From: Pseudoxanthomonas taiwanensis | GTDB taxonomy: Bacteria; Pseudomonadota; Gammaproteobacteria; Xanthomonadales; Xanthomonadaceae | Direction: 5' to 3' | DNA: 57,891 bases | NCBI RefSeq assembly: GCF_010093135.1 | Contig: NZ_PDWK01000001.1 | Span: 1 to 57,891 of the forward strand | Part shown: one piece after another, positions 24,420-31,399 of the stretch | Layout of the letters: each line of letters opens with the position of its first letter | Position numbering within the stretch: position 1 is the stretch's first letter | The notes under the pieces: generated by a model | What the model was told of the DNA's origin: nothing | The model's database searches: none | The model's input: the letters and a program-made list of their open reading frames with translations, nothing else | Translations under genes and position numbers: made by a program

Positions 24420-24496
24420 ATGCGTAATCGCACCCTCATTGCGTCCGCCGCGCCCGCGGCCAACCAGGACGCGCCCTACCACGACCTGTTGAATGG
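24420..24496 (+). pseudogene. Truncated leader-controlled gene A
   Basis: Starts [19 protein letters not shown] like the gene at 25291 and diverges after PYHDLL. The open frame continues by chance across the antisense zinc-ribbon gene to 25298, so the original gene is cut off at about codon 24. The ribosome site and start are kept. It may now be only a leader peptide or a relic. Confidence 0.65.
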
Positions 24497-24503
24497 CGAC
24501 GGC

Positions 24504-24950
24504 TCAGGTGATCAGCAAACTGCTGCCGCCGCCACCGCCCACCGCTTTGCCGCAGGCCGGGCATTCCCAGCGGCCATGGCGCTTTTGCAGCACCGCGCGC
24601 CGGCCCTGGTCGAAGCAGGGCTGGCAGGCGTAATGCGGCGGTTCCACCGCGTGCGGCACGGCGATGGACTGCATGACGAAGACACCCGGCGCAATTTCGG
24701 CCAGGCGGTAGCGGTCGCGCGCATCGGCCATGGTGTGCAGACGGGCGCGCAGTTCGGCGTTCTCCTGTTGCAGGCGGGCGTACGCGGCTTGCAGGTCGAG
24801 CATGCGTTGCTGGAGGTCGATCATGGCGTGGTTGGCCTTTGCGAGCGCGGCAGCCGACGCGGTGAAGTCCCGTACCTCCAGCGCCGCCCTGGCGATGGCA
24901 ACGGTATTGGCCGCACCGCCAACCGCTGCGGTGATGAGCGAGAAGTCCAT
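24504..24950 (-). CDS. Prophage coiled-coil/zinc-ribbon protein (moron)
   Basis: 148 aa from the ATG at 24950; an in-frame start 39 bases earlier is possible. N-terminal helix (MDFSLITAAVGGAANTVAIA), a coiled coil around residues 35-70 (LQQRMLDLQAAYARLQQENAELRARL), then a zinc ribbon: CQPC ... CPAC near residues 107-138. This layout recurs in lone prophage genes of unknown role. It lies antisense between the two C4-like cassettes and seems to have been inserted with the duplication. The C-terminus ends in a GGGGGSSLLIT tail. Confidence 0.8.
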   Translation of the reverse strand: MDFSLITAAVGGAANTVAIARAALEVRDFTASAAALAKANHAMIDLQQRMLDLQAAYARLQQENAELRARLHTMADARDRYRLAEIAPGVFVMQSIAVPHAVEPPHYACQPCFDQGRRAVLQKRHGRWECPACGKAVGGGGGSSLLIT

Positions 24951-25010
24951 GAAGTCCCCGGTGCAGGTGAGGTCGATCGGCGTCGCCAAGCCTGCACCGG
25001 GGCTTCGCCC

Positions 25011-25039
25011 TTGACAACCGCCTACAGCCGGCCCACCAT
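25011..25039 (+). promoter_or_regulatory. Promoter of C4-like RNA B
   Basis: TTGACA (25011-25016), 17-bp spacer, CACCAT (25034-25039), aligned with the boxes of copy A. Confidence 0.6.
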
Positions 25040-25045
25040 CGGCCC

Positions 25046-25129
25046 CGCACCCGCCAAATCGGGTGCCGGGATTGGCGTCCCGGACTTCAAAGGCGCATCA
25101 AGCGCCCTCTGCCGAGCCGGCGCTTTTTT
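25046..25129 (+). ncRNA. C4-like antisense RNA B
   Basis: Hairpin 1: GCACCC/GGGTGC (25047-25066). Hairpin 2: CGGGA-TTGGCG-TCCCG (25067-25082). Terminator: AGCGCC/GGCGCT and six T's (25101-25129). TTGGCGT (25072-25078) is complementary to ACGCCAA in the leader at 25218-25224. Compared with copy A, both partners have changed together, which argues for real pairing and for a different specificity. It precedes the operon with the KilA-N gene, as C4 precedes icd-ant in P1. Confidence 0.7.
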
Positions 25130-25290
25130 CATGCCCGCTCCGCAGCGGGCGGCTGCTCGCATGCTTCATGGCGGGCGGTGCGTGGGGGCTTCGGCCCGCC
25201 GGGTGCCTTTGACCGGTACGCCAACCCGCACCGTCCGCCACCTTCGATTGGCGTCGAAGTGGCGGACTCCAACCATCAAAGGAGTCCACC
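25130..25290 (+). promoter_or_regulatory. Structured leader B with sequestered ribosome site
   Basis: GGGC-TTCG-GCCC (25186-25197) replaces the GCAA-loop hairpin of copy A. ACGCCAA follows at 25218-25224, then a 13-14-bp stem (25233-25247 with 25254-25267, one bulge) with loop TTGGCG, and GGACTCC/GGAGTCC (25264-25287), which covers the AAAGGAG ribosome site before ATG 25291. Confidence 0.75.
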
Positions 25291-25542
25291 ATGCGTAATT
25301 GCACCCGCATTGCGTCCGCCGCGCCCGCGGCCAACCAGGACGCGCCCTACCACGACCTGTTCAGCCTGCTGCACAAGCTCGACCGCGTGCGGCAGCTAGC
25401 GATCGAGGACTGGCAGCGCCTCACCGACCTGATCGAGTCCGCAGGCCGCCCGCTGGAGCGGATGACCGTGGGCGAGCTGATCGCCCTCCTCGACCTGGCC
25501 CTGCTCGCCGCCGGCTGGCGCGGCAAGGGAGGTGCGGCATGA
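25291..25542 (+). CDS. Small leader-controlled phage protein (icd-position)
   Basis: 83 aa with the ATG directly after the structured leader. No family recognised; residues 25-75 are predicted helical ([23 protein letters not shown]...[16 protein letters not shown]). It occupies the place of icd in the P1 c4-icd-ant operon, which is translated ahead of the antirepressor. The next gene overlaps it by four bases (ATGA), giving translational coupling. Confidence 0.75.
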   Translation: MRNCTRIASAAPAANQDAPYHDLFSLLHKLDRVRQLAIEDWQRLTDLIESAGRPLERMTVGELIALLDLALLAAGWRGKGGAA

Positions 25543-25793
25543 AGGCCACGGTCACCTTCCAGATCGACACCGACGCCCTGCATTGCCTGCGCGACGACTA
25601 CCTGGCCGCGCTGTGGCACGTGGCGCAAGCCAACCCGGCGCCGATCGAGCAGGACGCGCCCGGGCGGCTGGCCGAGCACATCGGGCGGGAGATCATCCGC
25701 CGCTGGCTGGCGGCCACACCGCCGCTGCTGTGGGAACACCAGGGCGCACACGCGGAGTTCTGCCGCCGGCTGGCGCAGGAGGCGCGGGCATGA
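25539..25793 (+). CDS. Hypothetical phage protein, coupled to KilA-N gene
   Basis: 84 aa, start overlapping the previous stop and stop overlapping the next start. Begins [14 protein letters not shown], then mainly helical with [27 protein letters not shown]. No recognised family. Confidence 0.7.
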   Translation: MKATVTFQIDTDALHCLRDDYLAALWHVAQANPAPIEQDAPGRLAEHIGREIIRRWLAATPPLLWEHQGAHAEFCRRLAQEARA

Positions 25794-26545
25794 ACGCGCT
25801 GACCATCGCCGGCACCGGCATCCGCACCGACGCAGCGGGCCGCTACTGCCTGAACGACCTACACCGGGCGGCAGGGGGCGAATCTCGGCACCAGCCCGCG
25901 TTCTGGCTCCGGAACGCCCAGACCCAGGCCCTGATCGAGGAAATCGGGGCCTCTGCAAATTTGCAGACCCCCGTTTCCACCGTGAACGATGGCAGGAACA
26001 ACGGCACCTACGTCTGCAAGGAGCTGGTCTACGCCTACGCCATGTGGATCAGCCCGGCGTTCCACGTGCAGGTGATCCGGGCCTATGACGCGCTGGTGGG
26101 TGCCGGCCGTGCCCCTGTCGGCCCGGATCTGCGGGATGAGCTGATCGCTGCCCAGCAGCGGGTGATCGAGCTGCAGTCCCGCCTCCGGGTGGCACCCGCG
26201 CCGGCGCCGGCAACGCGGCCACCAGCGACCGCCGGCCTGCCTGCCGACCATCCCCTGGTGGCGGCATTCTGGCAGGCGTTCCACGGGCTGAACGAGACCG
26301 AGGGCGGGCGGCTGAACCATGCGCCAGACCCTGCCGACGTGTGGCTCAACCTGACCGAGGTGCAGGAGGCGGCGCGGCGCTGGGGCCAGCCGCTGCCCGC
26401 CACGGCCGCGTCGCTGCGCGTCCTGTTGCGCCCCAGCCTGCGCCCGCGCTTCCCCACCAGCAACGTGGCCACCCGCCCCCGCCGCAGCGGCAACCCGATG
26501 CGGGTATGGATGTTCGCGTACGGGCCGGGGGAGGTGCTGCCATGA
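25790..26545 (+). CDS. KilA-N domain protein, probable antirepressor
   Basis: 251 aa. The N-terminal KilA-N domain (about 1-105) is clear from [26 protein letters not shown] and [30 protein letters not shown] coiled coil (112-135) and an A/P-rich linker precede a C-terminal domain (162-251) starting [13 protein letters not shown] that is homologous to the C-terminus of the primase-helicase two genes on. Its place after a C4-like RNA and small ORFs matches ant in P1/P7, so antirepression of the prophage repressor is the likely role. Confidence 0.88.
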   Translation: MNALTIAGTGIRTDAAGRYCLNDLHRAAGGESRHQPAFWLRNAQTQALIEEIGASANLQTPVSTVNDGRNNGTYVCKELVYAYAMWISPAFHVQVIRAYDALVGAGRAPVGPDLRDELIAAQQRVIELQSRLRVAPAPAPATRPPATAGLPADHPLVAAFWQAFHGLNETEGGRLNHAPDPADVWLNLTEVQEAARRWGQPLPATAASLRVLLRPSLRPRFPTSNVATRPRRSGNPMRVWMFAYGPGEVLP

Positions 26546-26778
26546 GGTGGGGCCGGTTCCTGGCAGGCCTGGCGCCGCGCGACCGGGCCGACCACTACCG
26601 CGAGTGCCTGCAGGCGCTGTGCGATCTGATGGATCCGGACACGACGCTGGACGCGGCGGGCCGGCGGCGGGTGGCGTTGCTGCTGGACCACCTGGTCGGC
26701 GGGCTGGACGGCGCGCTCCAGGACGCCGCGGGGCAGGAGGCCGCGTCCACGCAGGCGGAGGGCCGCGATGGAGGCTGA
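26542..26778 (+). CDS. Hypothetical phage protein
   Basis: 78 aa, ATG overlapping the KilA-N stop by four bases and ending 11 bp into the primase gene. Helical, with [29 protein letters not shown] and a terminal acidic tail. No family recognised. Confidence 0.65.
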   Translation: MRWGRFLAGLAPRDRADHYRECLQALCDLMDPDTTLDAAGRRRVALLLDHLVGGLDGALQDAAGQEAASTQAEGRDGG

Positions 26779-29494
26779 TCTGCTGCACCAAGTGCTGGCG
26801 CGCGTGCAGCAGGACTACGGCTTCAAGCCGCCGCGCGGGGAATACCTGCGCGGCGGCCGCTGCCCGGCCTGCGGACGCAAGGAGCTGTACGCCAACGCCA
26901 GCCGGCCGTGGGTGCTGCGCTGCGGGCGGCTGAAGAACTGCGGGCAGGAGTTCCCGGTCAAGGAGCTCTACCCGGATCTGTTCGACGACTGGAGCAAGCG
27001 GTTCCAGCGCAGCGACGCCAAGCCCAACGCTGCGGCCGATGCCTACCTGCAGTTCAACCGCGGCTTCGACATCCGGGCCATGGCCGGCTGGTACACGCAG
27101 GAGACGTACTACGACCGGTCCATCGGCCAGGGCACGGCCACGGTGCGGTTCCCGCTGGACAAGGGCGGGTACTGGGAGCGGCTGATCGACCGGCCGGGCC
27201 GCTTCGGCAAGCAGAAGGCGCGGTTCGCGCCGGGCCAGAGCTGGCGCGGGGTGTGGTGGGTGGCGCCGACGCTCAAGAACCGGCTGGCCTCCCACGAATG
27301 CCGGGAAATCTGGATCGTGGAGGGCATCTTCGACGCGATCGCGCTGATGCAGCACGGCATCGATGCGGTGGCGGCGCTGAGCTGCAACGCCTTCCCCGGC
27401 GAGAGCCTGGAGGCGCTGGCCAAGGTGCGCGCCGGGCATCTGCCCACCCTGGTGTGGGCGCTGGACAACGACGTGGCCGGGCAGGGCTTTCTGGATGGCC
27501 ACGTGCGGCAGGCGAAGAAGCTCGGGTTCACCAGCCGGGCGGCCCTGATTCCGCAGCCGCCCGGCCGCAAGCTGGACTGGAACGACTTGCACCTGCGGGC
27601 GCTGGCCATCGCCGACCCTGCGGAAGGCGCCAAGCGCTGGCAGCGCGACATCGAGGAGGCCCGCTACCACGGGGCGCTGGCCCTGGCCGACAGCCCCAAG
27701 GCCAAAGCCATGCTGATGTACCGGCACACCCGGCGCACGGCCTTCGACCTTGAGTTCGGCCACCGGATGTACTGGTTCCAGATCAACGCGGCGGCGTTCG
27801 AGAAGAAAAAGGCGGAGTACCTGGGCCAGCACGACCTGGACGAGCTCGACGACGAAGCCGAAGCCAAGCTGGAAGCGGCGTGCAGCAGCGTGACCGAGAT
27901 CGCGCCATGCCGCTTCCAGGCGCTGTACTTCCAGCGCAATCCGGTGACGGACGAGAGCTGGTACTTCTTCCGCGTGGATTTCCCGCACGATGGGCCGTCG
28001 GTCAAGAACACCTTCACCGGCAAGCAGACCACCAGTGTGGCCGACTTCAAGGCGCGCCTGCGCAGCATCGCCGCCGGCGCGGGGTTCAGCGGCAACCAGC
28101 ACCAGTTCGACACCATCATGGACCGGCAGTTGTTCAACCTGCGCCAGGTGGAAACGGTCGACTTCGTGGGCTACTCGCGCGAGCACGGGGCCTGGGTGTT
28201 CAACGATTTTGCCGTGCGCGACGGGGCGGTGATCGAGGCCAACGCGGAGGAGTTCTTCGAGTTCGGCAAATTGCGCCTGAAGACCACGCAGAAGAGCATC
28301 GCGCTGGCGGTGAACCGGGATCCGGAGGCGTTCCGCACCGACTGGGTGCAGTGGCTGTGGACGGCCTTCGGCACGCACGGGATGGTGGCGCTGGCGTTCT
28401 TCTTCGGCAGCTTGTTCGCCGAGCAGATCCGCGCCGCGCACAAGAGCTTCCCCTTCCTGGAGGTGACCGGCGAAGCCGGCGCGGGCAAGACCACGCTGCT
28501 GACGTTCCTTTGGAAGCTGCTGGGCCGCAGCGACTACGAGGGCTTCGACCCGAACAAATCCTCGCTGCCCGGGCGCAGCCGGGCCATGGGGCAGATCAGC
28601 AACATGCCGGTGGTGCTGCTGGAGTCGGACCGCAGCACGCCGGACAAGTCGCACGCCAAGAGCTTCGACTGGGACGAGCTGAAGGACTTCTACAACGGCG
28701 GCACGCTGCGCACGCGCGGAGTGAAGAACGGCGGCAACGAGACCTACGAGCCGCCGTTCCGGGGCACCATCATCATCAGCCAGAACGCGGCGGTGGATGC
28801 CAGCGAGGCCATCCTCAGCCGCATCGTGAAGCTGCATTTCGTGCGGCCCACGGTCACCACCGAGAGCCGGATCGCGGCCGACAATCTGAACCACGTCGGC
28901 GTGGAGGAGGTCAGCCACTTCATGCTCAAGGCGATCCGCGCCGAAGCACGCATCCTGGAAACCTACCAGGCGCAGTTCCGCCATTACGAGGAGCAGCTGC
29001 GCCGCCATCCGGAGCTGCGTATGGAGCGTATCGCCAAGAACCATGCGCAGATGCTGGCGCTGCTGGACTGCCTGCGCTTCGTGGTGGACATCCCCGCCAG
29101 CTGGCTGGAAGCCACCCGCCAGGCGCTGGTGGGCATGGCCGTGCAGCGGCAGTGGGCGCTCAACGCCGACCACCCGCTGGTGCACGAGTTCTGGGAAGTG
29201 TTCGAGTACCTGGAATCGGTCGCCGATGGGCCGGTCGTGAATCACGCCCGGGACCCGGAACTGATCGCCATCAATCTGAACCACTTCCAGAAGAAGGCGA
29301 TGGAGCACAACCAGCGCATCGCCGACCTCAACACCCTGCGGGCCCTGCTGCCCAACAGCCGGCGGCACCGCTTGGTGCGCATCAACCACCCGGTGTCCAG
29401 CGCCTTGTTCAGCCGGCCCGACCCGCACGATGACTTCGGCGACCAGCGGGTGCCGCGCACGGTGAAGTGCTGGGTGTTCGAGCGGCGGACCTGA
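26768..29494 (+). CDS. Phage primase-helicase (zinc finger, TOPRIM, AAA ATPase)
   Basis: 908 aa. Zinc finger C32/C35/C52/C58, TOPRIM domain about 185-260 (IWIVEGIFDAIAL and WALDNDVAGQGF give the acidic residues), and a P-loop ATPase with GEAGAGKTTLL near 568-578 and VVLLESDRS as Walker B-like. The C-terminal domain (about 800-905) is shared with the KilA-N protein. It should start phage DNA replication, replacing the rolling-circle A protein of P2. A matching origin may be the iteron cluster at 410-697. Confidence 0.92.
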   Translation: MEADLLHQVLARVQQDYGFKPPRGEYLRGGRCPACGRKELYANASRPWVLRCGRLKNCGQEFPVKELYPDLFDDWSKRFQRSDAKPNAAADAYLQFNRGFDIRAMAGWYTQETYYDRSIGQGTATVRFPLDKGGYWERLIDRPGRFGKQKARFAPGQSWRGVWWVAPTLKNRLASHECREIWIVEGIFDAIALMQHGIDAVAALSCNAFPGESLEALAKVRAGHLPTLVWALDNDVAGQGFLDGHVRQAKKLGFTSRAALIPQPPGRKLDWNDLHLRALAIADPAEGAKRWQRDIEEARYHGALALADSPKAKAMLMYRHTRRTAFDLEFGHRMYWFQINAAAFEKKKAEYLGQHDLDELDDEAEAKLEAACSSVTEIAPCRFQALYFQRNPVTDESWYFFRVDFPHDGPSVKNTFTGKQTTSVADFKARLRSIAAGAGFSGNQHQFDTIMDRQLFNLRQVETVDFVGYSREHGAWVFNDFAVRDGAVIEANAEEFFEFGKLRLKTTQKSIALAVNRDPEAFRTDWVQWLWTAFGTHGMVALAFFFGSLFAEQIRAAHKSFPFLEVTGEAGAGKTTLLTFLWKLLGRSDYEGFDPNKSSLPGRSRAMGQISNMPVVLLESDRSTPDKSHAKSFDWDELKDFYNGGTLRTRGVKNGGNETYEPPFRGTIIISQNAAVDASEAILSRIVKLHFVRPTVTTESRIAADNLNHVGVEEVSHFMLKAIRAEARILETYQAQFRHYEEQLRRHPELRMERIAKNHAQMLALLDCLRFVVDIPASWLEATRQALVGMAVQRQWALNADHPLVHEFWEVFEYLESVADGPVVNHARDPELIAINLNHFQKKAMEHNQRIADLNTLRALLPNSRRHRLVRINHPVSSALFSRPDPHDDFGDQRVPRTVKCWVFERRT

Positions 29495-29497
29495 TCC

Positions 29498-29662
29498 ATG
29501 GCCCGAGATCCGCGCATCACGCCCGCCGAACTGGCCCTGGTCCGCGCCCTCGCGGCGCGGATCGTGGACGGCTATCTGCACGAAAAAGCCCAGCGGCAGC
29601 AGGCAGATGGCCCCATGCGTCCAAATCCTGTCCCGTTGCCGACGCCGCTACGGCCTGTCTAG
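29498..29662 (+). CDS. Small hypothetical protein upstream of recombinase
   Basis: 54 aa, MARDPRITPAELALVRALAA..., starting four bases after the primase stop and ending 11 bp before the recombinase ATG. Helical start, proline-rich end. No strong ribosome site. It may be a small regulator of the recombinase but this is not shown. Confidence 0.5.
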   Translation: MARDPRITPAELALVRALAARIVDGYLHEKAQRQQADGPMRPNPVPLPTPLRPV

Positions 29663-29673
29663 CATCCGACGCC

Positions 29674-31224
29674 ATGCGTGTAGCCGCCTACGCCCGTTAC
29701 AGCAGCGACAACCAGCGCGACGCTTCCATCGACGACCAGTTGCGCAACTGCCGCGCCTACGCGCGGCGCCAGGGCTGGCCGGAACCCAGGCCCTACACCG
29801 ACGCGGCGATCAGCGGCGCCCGCAACGACCGTCCCGGTTACCGCGCCCTGCTGGCCGACGCGCATCTGTTCGACGTGATCCTGGTCGATGACCTCTCCCG
29901 CCTGAGCCGGGACAGCGCGGAGCTGGCGCACGCCGTGCGGCGAATGAAGTTCCACGGCGCGCGGCTGATCGCCATCAGCGACGGCGTGGACACCGACCGG
30001 CGATCGCACAAGCTCGATGTCGGCATGCGGGCGCTGATGTCGGAGCTGTACCTGGACGACCTGGCCGACAAGACCCATCGTGGCCTGACCGGCCGGGCCC
30101 TGGCAGGGGCCAGCGCTGGCGGCCTGCCCTACGGCTACCGGGTGGTGGGCACCGGGCAACGCGAAATCGACCCGGACCAGGCCGCGGTGGTGCGGCGCAT
30201 CTTCCAGGAGTACCTGGCCGGCCGCAGCCCGCGCGAGATCGCTGCGGGACTCAACCGCGAGCACGTGCCCTCCCCGCGCGGCGGCGCGTGGGCCATGTCG
30301 GCCATCTACGGCGACACGCGCCGGGGCATCGGCATCCTGGCCAACCCCATCTACGCCGGCCGGCAGATCTGGAACCGCTCACGCTGGATCAAGCACCCGG
30401 ACACCGGCAAGCGGGTGCGGCAAGAGCGGCCACCGCAGGAGTGGATCATCAGCGAGCATCCGGAGCTGGCCATCGTCGACGCTGCGACCTGGGATGCCGC
30501 CCAGGCGCGCCTGCAGGCCCGGCAGCACCGCCCGGCCAACGGCCGGCGCGGGGGGCCGGGCCGCAGCCCGCGCTACCTGCTGTCCGGGCTGCTGCGCTGT
30601 CCCAAATGCCGCGGCCCGATGGTGATCGTGGACGCATACCGCTACGGGTGCAGCCGGGCCAAGGCCACCGGCGGCACAGGCTGCAGCCACACCTCTGGCG
30701 TCCCCCGACGTGCGCTCGAGCGCGGGCTGTTGCAGCACCTCGTCGAGCATCTGGACCGGCCGGAGATCTTCGCCGCGCTCCGTACTGCCGTCAGCGAGGC
30801 GCTGGCCTGCGCCGGCCCCGACTTGGCGGGGCTGCGGCAGCAGCTGGCCAAAGCCGAGCGCGTGCGCGAGAACATCGCCGCCGCCCTGCGCGCCGGCATC
30901 ATCACCCCGACCACCCGCGAAGAGCTGGAACGCGCGGAGGCGGAGATCGCCAGGATTCGCACCGAACTCGAGGGGGCCCGCACCTGGCAACCTGCCCAGA
31001 TCGTCCCGCGCCTGGCCGAACGCTGGCGGCATGCCCTGCTGACCCTGACCGCGTACCGTACCGACACCCTCGCCGCCCGCGAAGTGCTGGCCGAACTGGC
31101 TCCGGACGGCATCACCGTCACCACAAGCGAAAACGGCGACCTCGTCGCCGAGATCGCCGCTTCGCCTGTGCAGCTAAATGTGGTAGCGGGGGCAGGATTT
31201 GAACCTGCGACCTTCGGGTTATGA
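29674..31224 (+). CDS. Large serine recombinase (phage integrase), C-terminus read through tRNA gene
   Basis: 516 aa from the ATG at 29674 (the frame is open further upstream, but the family starts VAAYARYSSDNQ). Resolvase domain residues 1-140 with catalytic S10, recombinase domain about 160-270, zinc ribbon CPKC...C...C near 310-338, and a coiled coil around 385-430. It joins attP and attB without host factors. In this integrated copy the last codons (GAGFEPATFGL) are antisense reading of tRNA-fMet; in the attP form (1-180) the end is different. It is convergent with the tRNA gene it occupies. Confidence 0.93.
   Translation: MRVAAYARYSSDNQRDASIDDQLRNCRAYARRQGWPEPRPYTDAAISGARNDRPGYRALLADAHLFDVILVDDLSRLSRDSAELAHAVRRMKFHGARLIAISDGVDTDRRSHKLDVGMRALMSELYLDDLADKTHRGLTGRALAGASAGGLPYGYRVVGTGQREIDPDQAAVVRRIFQEYLAGRSPREIAAGLNREHVPSPRGGAWAMSAIYGDTRRGIGILANPIYAGRQIWNRSRWIKHPDTGKRVRQERPPQEWIISEHPELAIVDAATWDAAQARLQARQHRPANGRRGGPGRSPRYLLSGLLRCPKCRGPMVIVDAYRYGCSRAKATGGTGCSHTSGVPRRALERGLLQHLVEHLDRPEIFAALRTAVSEALACAGPDLAGLRQQLAKAERVRENIAAALRAGIITPTTREELERAEAEIARIRTELEGARTWQPAQIVPRLAERWRHALLTLTAYRTDTLAAREVLAELAPDGITVTTSENGDLVAEIAASPVQLNVVAGAGFEPATFGL
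31066..31192. repeat. 127-bp exact direct repeat (copy 2), right end of the prophage
   Basis: Identical to 1-127. It ends inside the tRNA-fMet gene; from 31193 on the sequence is host. This marks the right prophage boundary. Confidence 0.95.
31181..31192. other. attR core in the tRNA-fMet 3' end
   Basis: The last 12 bases of the tRNA (with its CCA) are the part shared with the phage copy at 116-127, so the phage supplies the 3' end and keeps the tRNA intact after integration. Confidence 0.7.
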
Positions 31225-31257
31225 GCCCGACGAGCTGCCAGACTGCTCCACCCCGCA
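31181..31257 (-). tRNA. metY: Initiator tRNA-fMet (CAT), prophage integration site
   Basis: 77 bases with encoded CCA. Anticodon CAT in GTCGGGCTCATAACCCGA; the stem has the three G-C pairs (GGG/CCC) of initiators. Bases 1 and 72 are T and T, unpaired as required for formylation. It lies downstream of nuoN on the same strand. In Xanthomonadales rimP-nusA-infB normally follow, but here the prophage lies in between. Confidence 0.95.
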
Positions 31258-31341
31258 GCAGAGATTGAGATTATGGGGGATTCCGGGACGCTTTGCAAGC
31301 CTTTCCGGCGGCTTCCGTACCGCCCCGTCCCCGCCTTCCGG

Positions 31342-31373
31342 AAACACGGGACCCGGCACGAGGCCGGGCCCGT
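31342..31373 (-). terminator. Weak terminator-like hairpin after nuoN
   Basis: On the minus strand GGGCCCGGC-CTCGT-GCCGGGTCCC is followed by only three T's (GTTT). It lies between nuoN and tRNA-fMet and may end the nuo transcript or serve as a processing hairpin. Confidence 0.4.
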
Positions 31374-31399
31374 GCGGCGGCCGGAAATGCTAGCGGCGC

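Larger units (their letters stand above)
24143..24490 (+). repeat. Duplicated C4-like control cassette, copy A
   Basis: About 348 bp run parallel to 25011-25361 (copy B): same promoter boxes, sRNA hairpins, terminator, leader hairpins, ribosome site and first 22 or so codons. Similarity stops after GACCTGTT (about 24490), where an antisense gene begins. Loop and stem sequences differ in a compensatory way, so both copies appear under selection. Confidence 0.9.
25011..25361 (+). repeat. Duplicated C4-like control cassette, copy B
   Basis: Partner of 24143-24490. Both are in direct orientation about 870 bp apart, so homologous recombination between them would remove the antisense zinc-ribbon gene and leave one cassette. 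Confidence 0.9.

Noticed and set aside
24261-25298. 345-codon frame through copy A and the antisense gene
   Set aside because: Only the first 24 codons after ATG 24420 resemble a real gene; the rest is the reverse of the zinc-ribbon gene.
29467-29673. N-terminal extension of the serine recombinase
   Set aside because: The family starts at MRVAAYARYSS (29674); the extension overlaps the primase end and has no similarity.
31193-31224. GAGFEPATFGL tail as a genuine recombinase sequence
   Set aside because: It is the antisense reading of tRNA-fMet, an integration by-product and not native phage coding.
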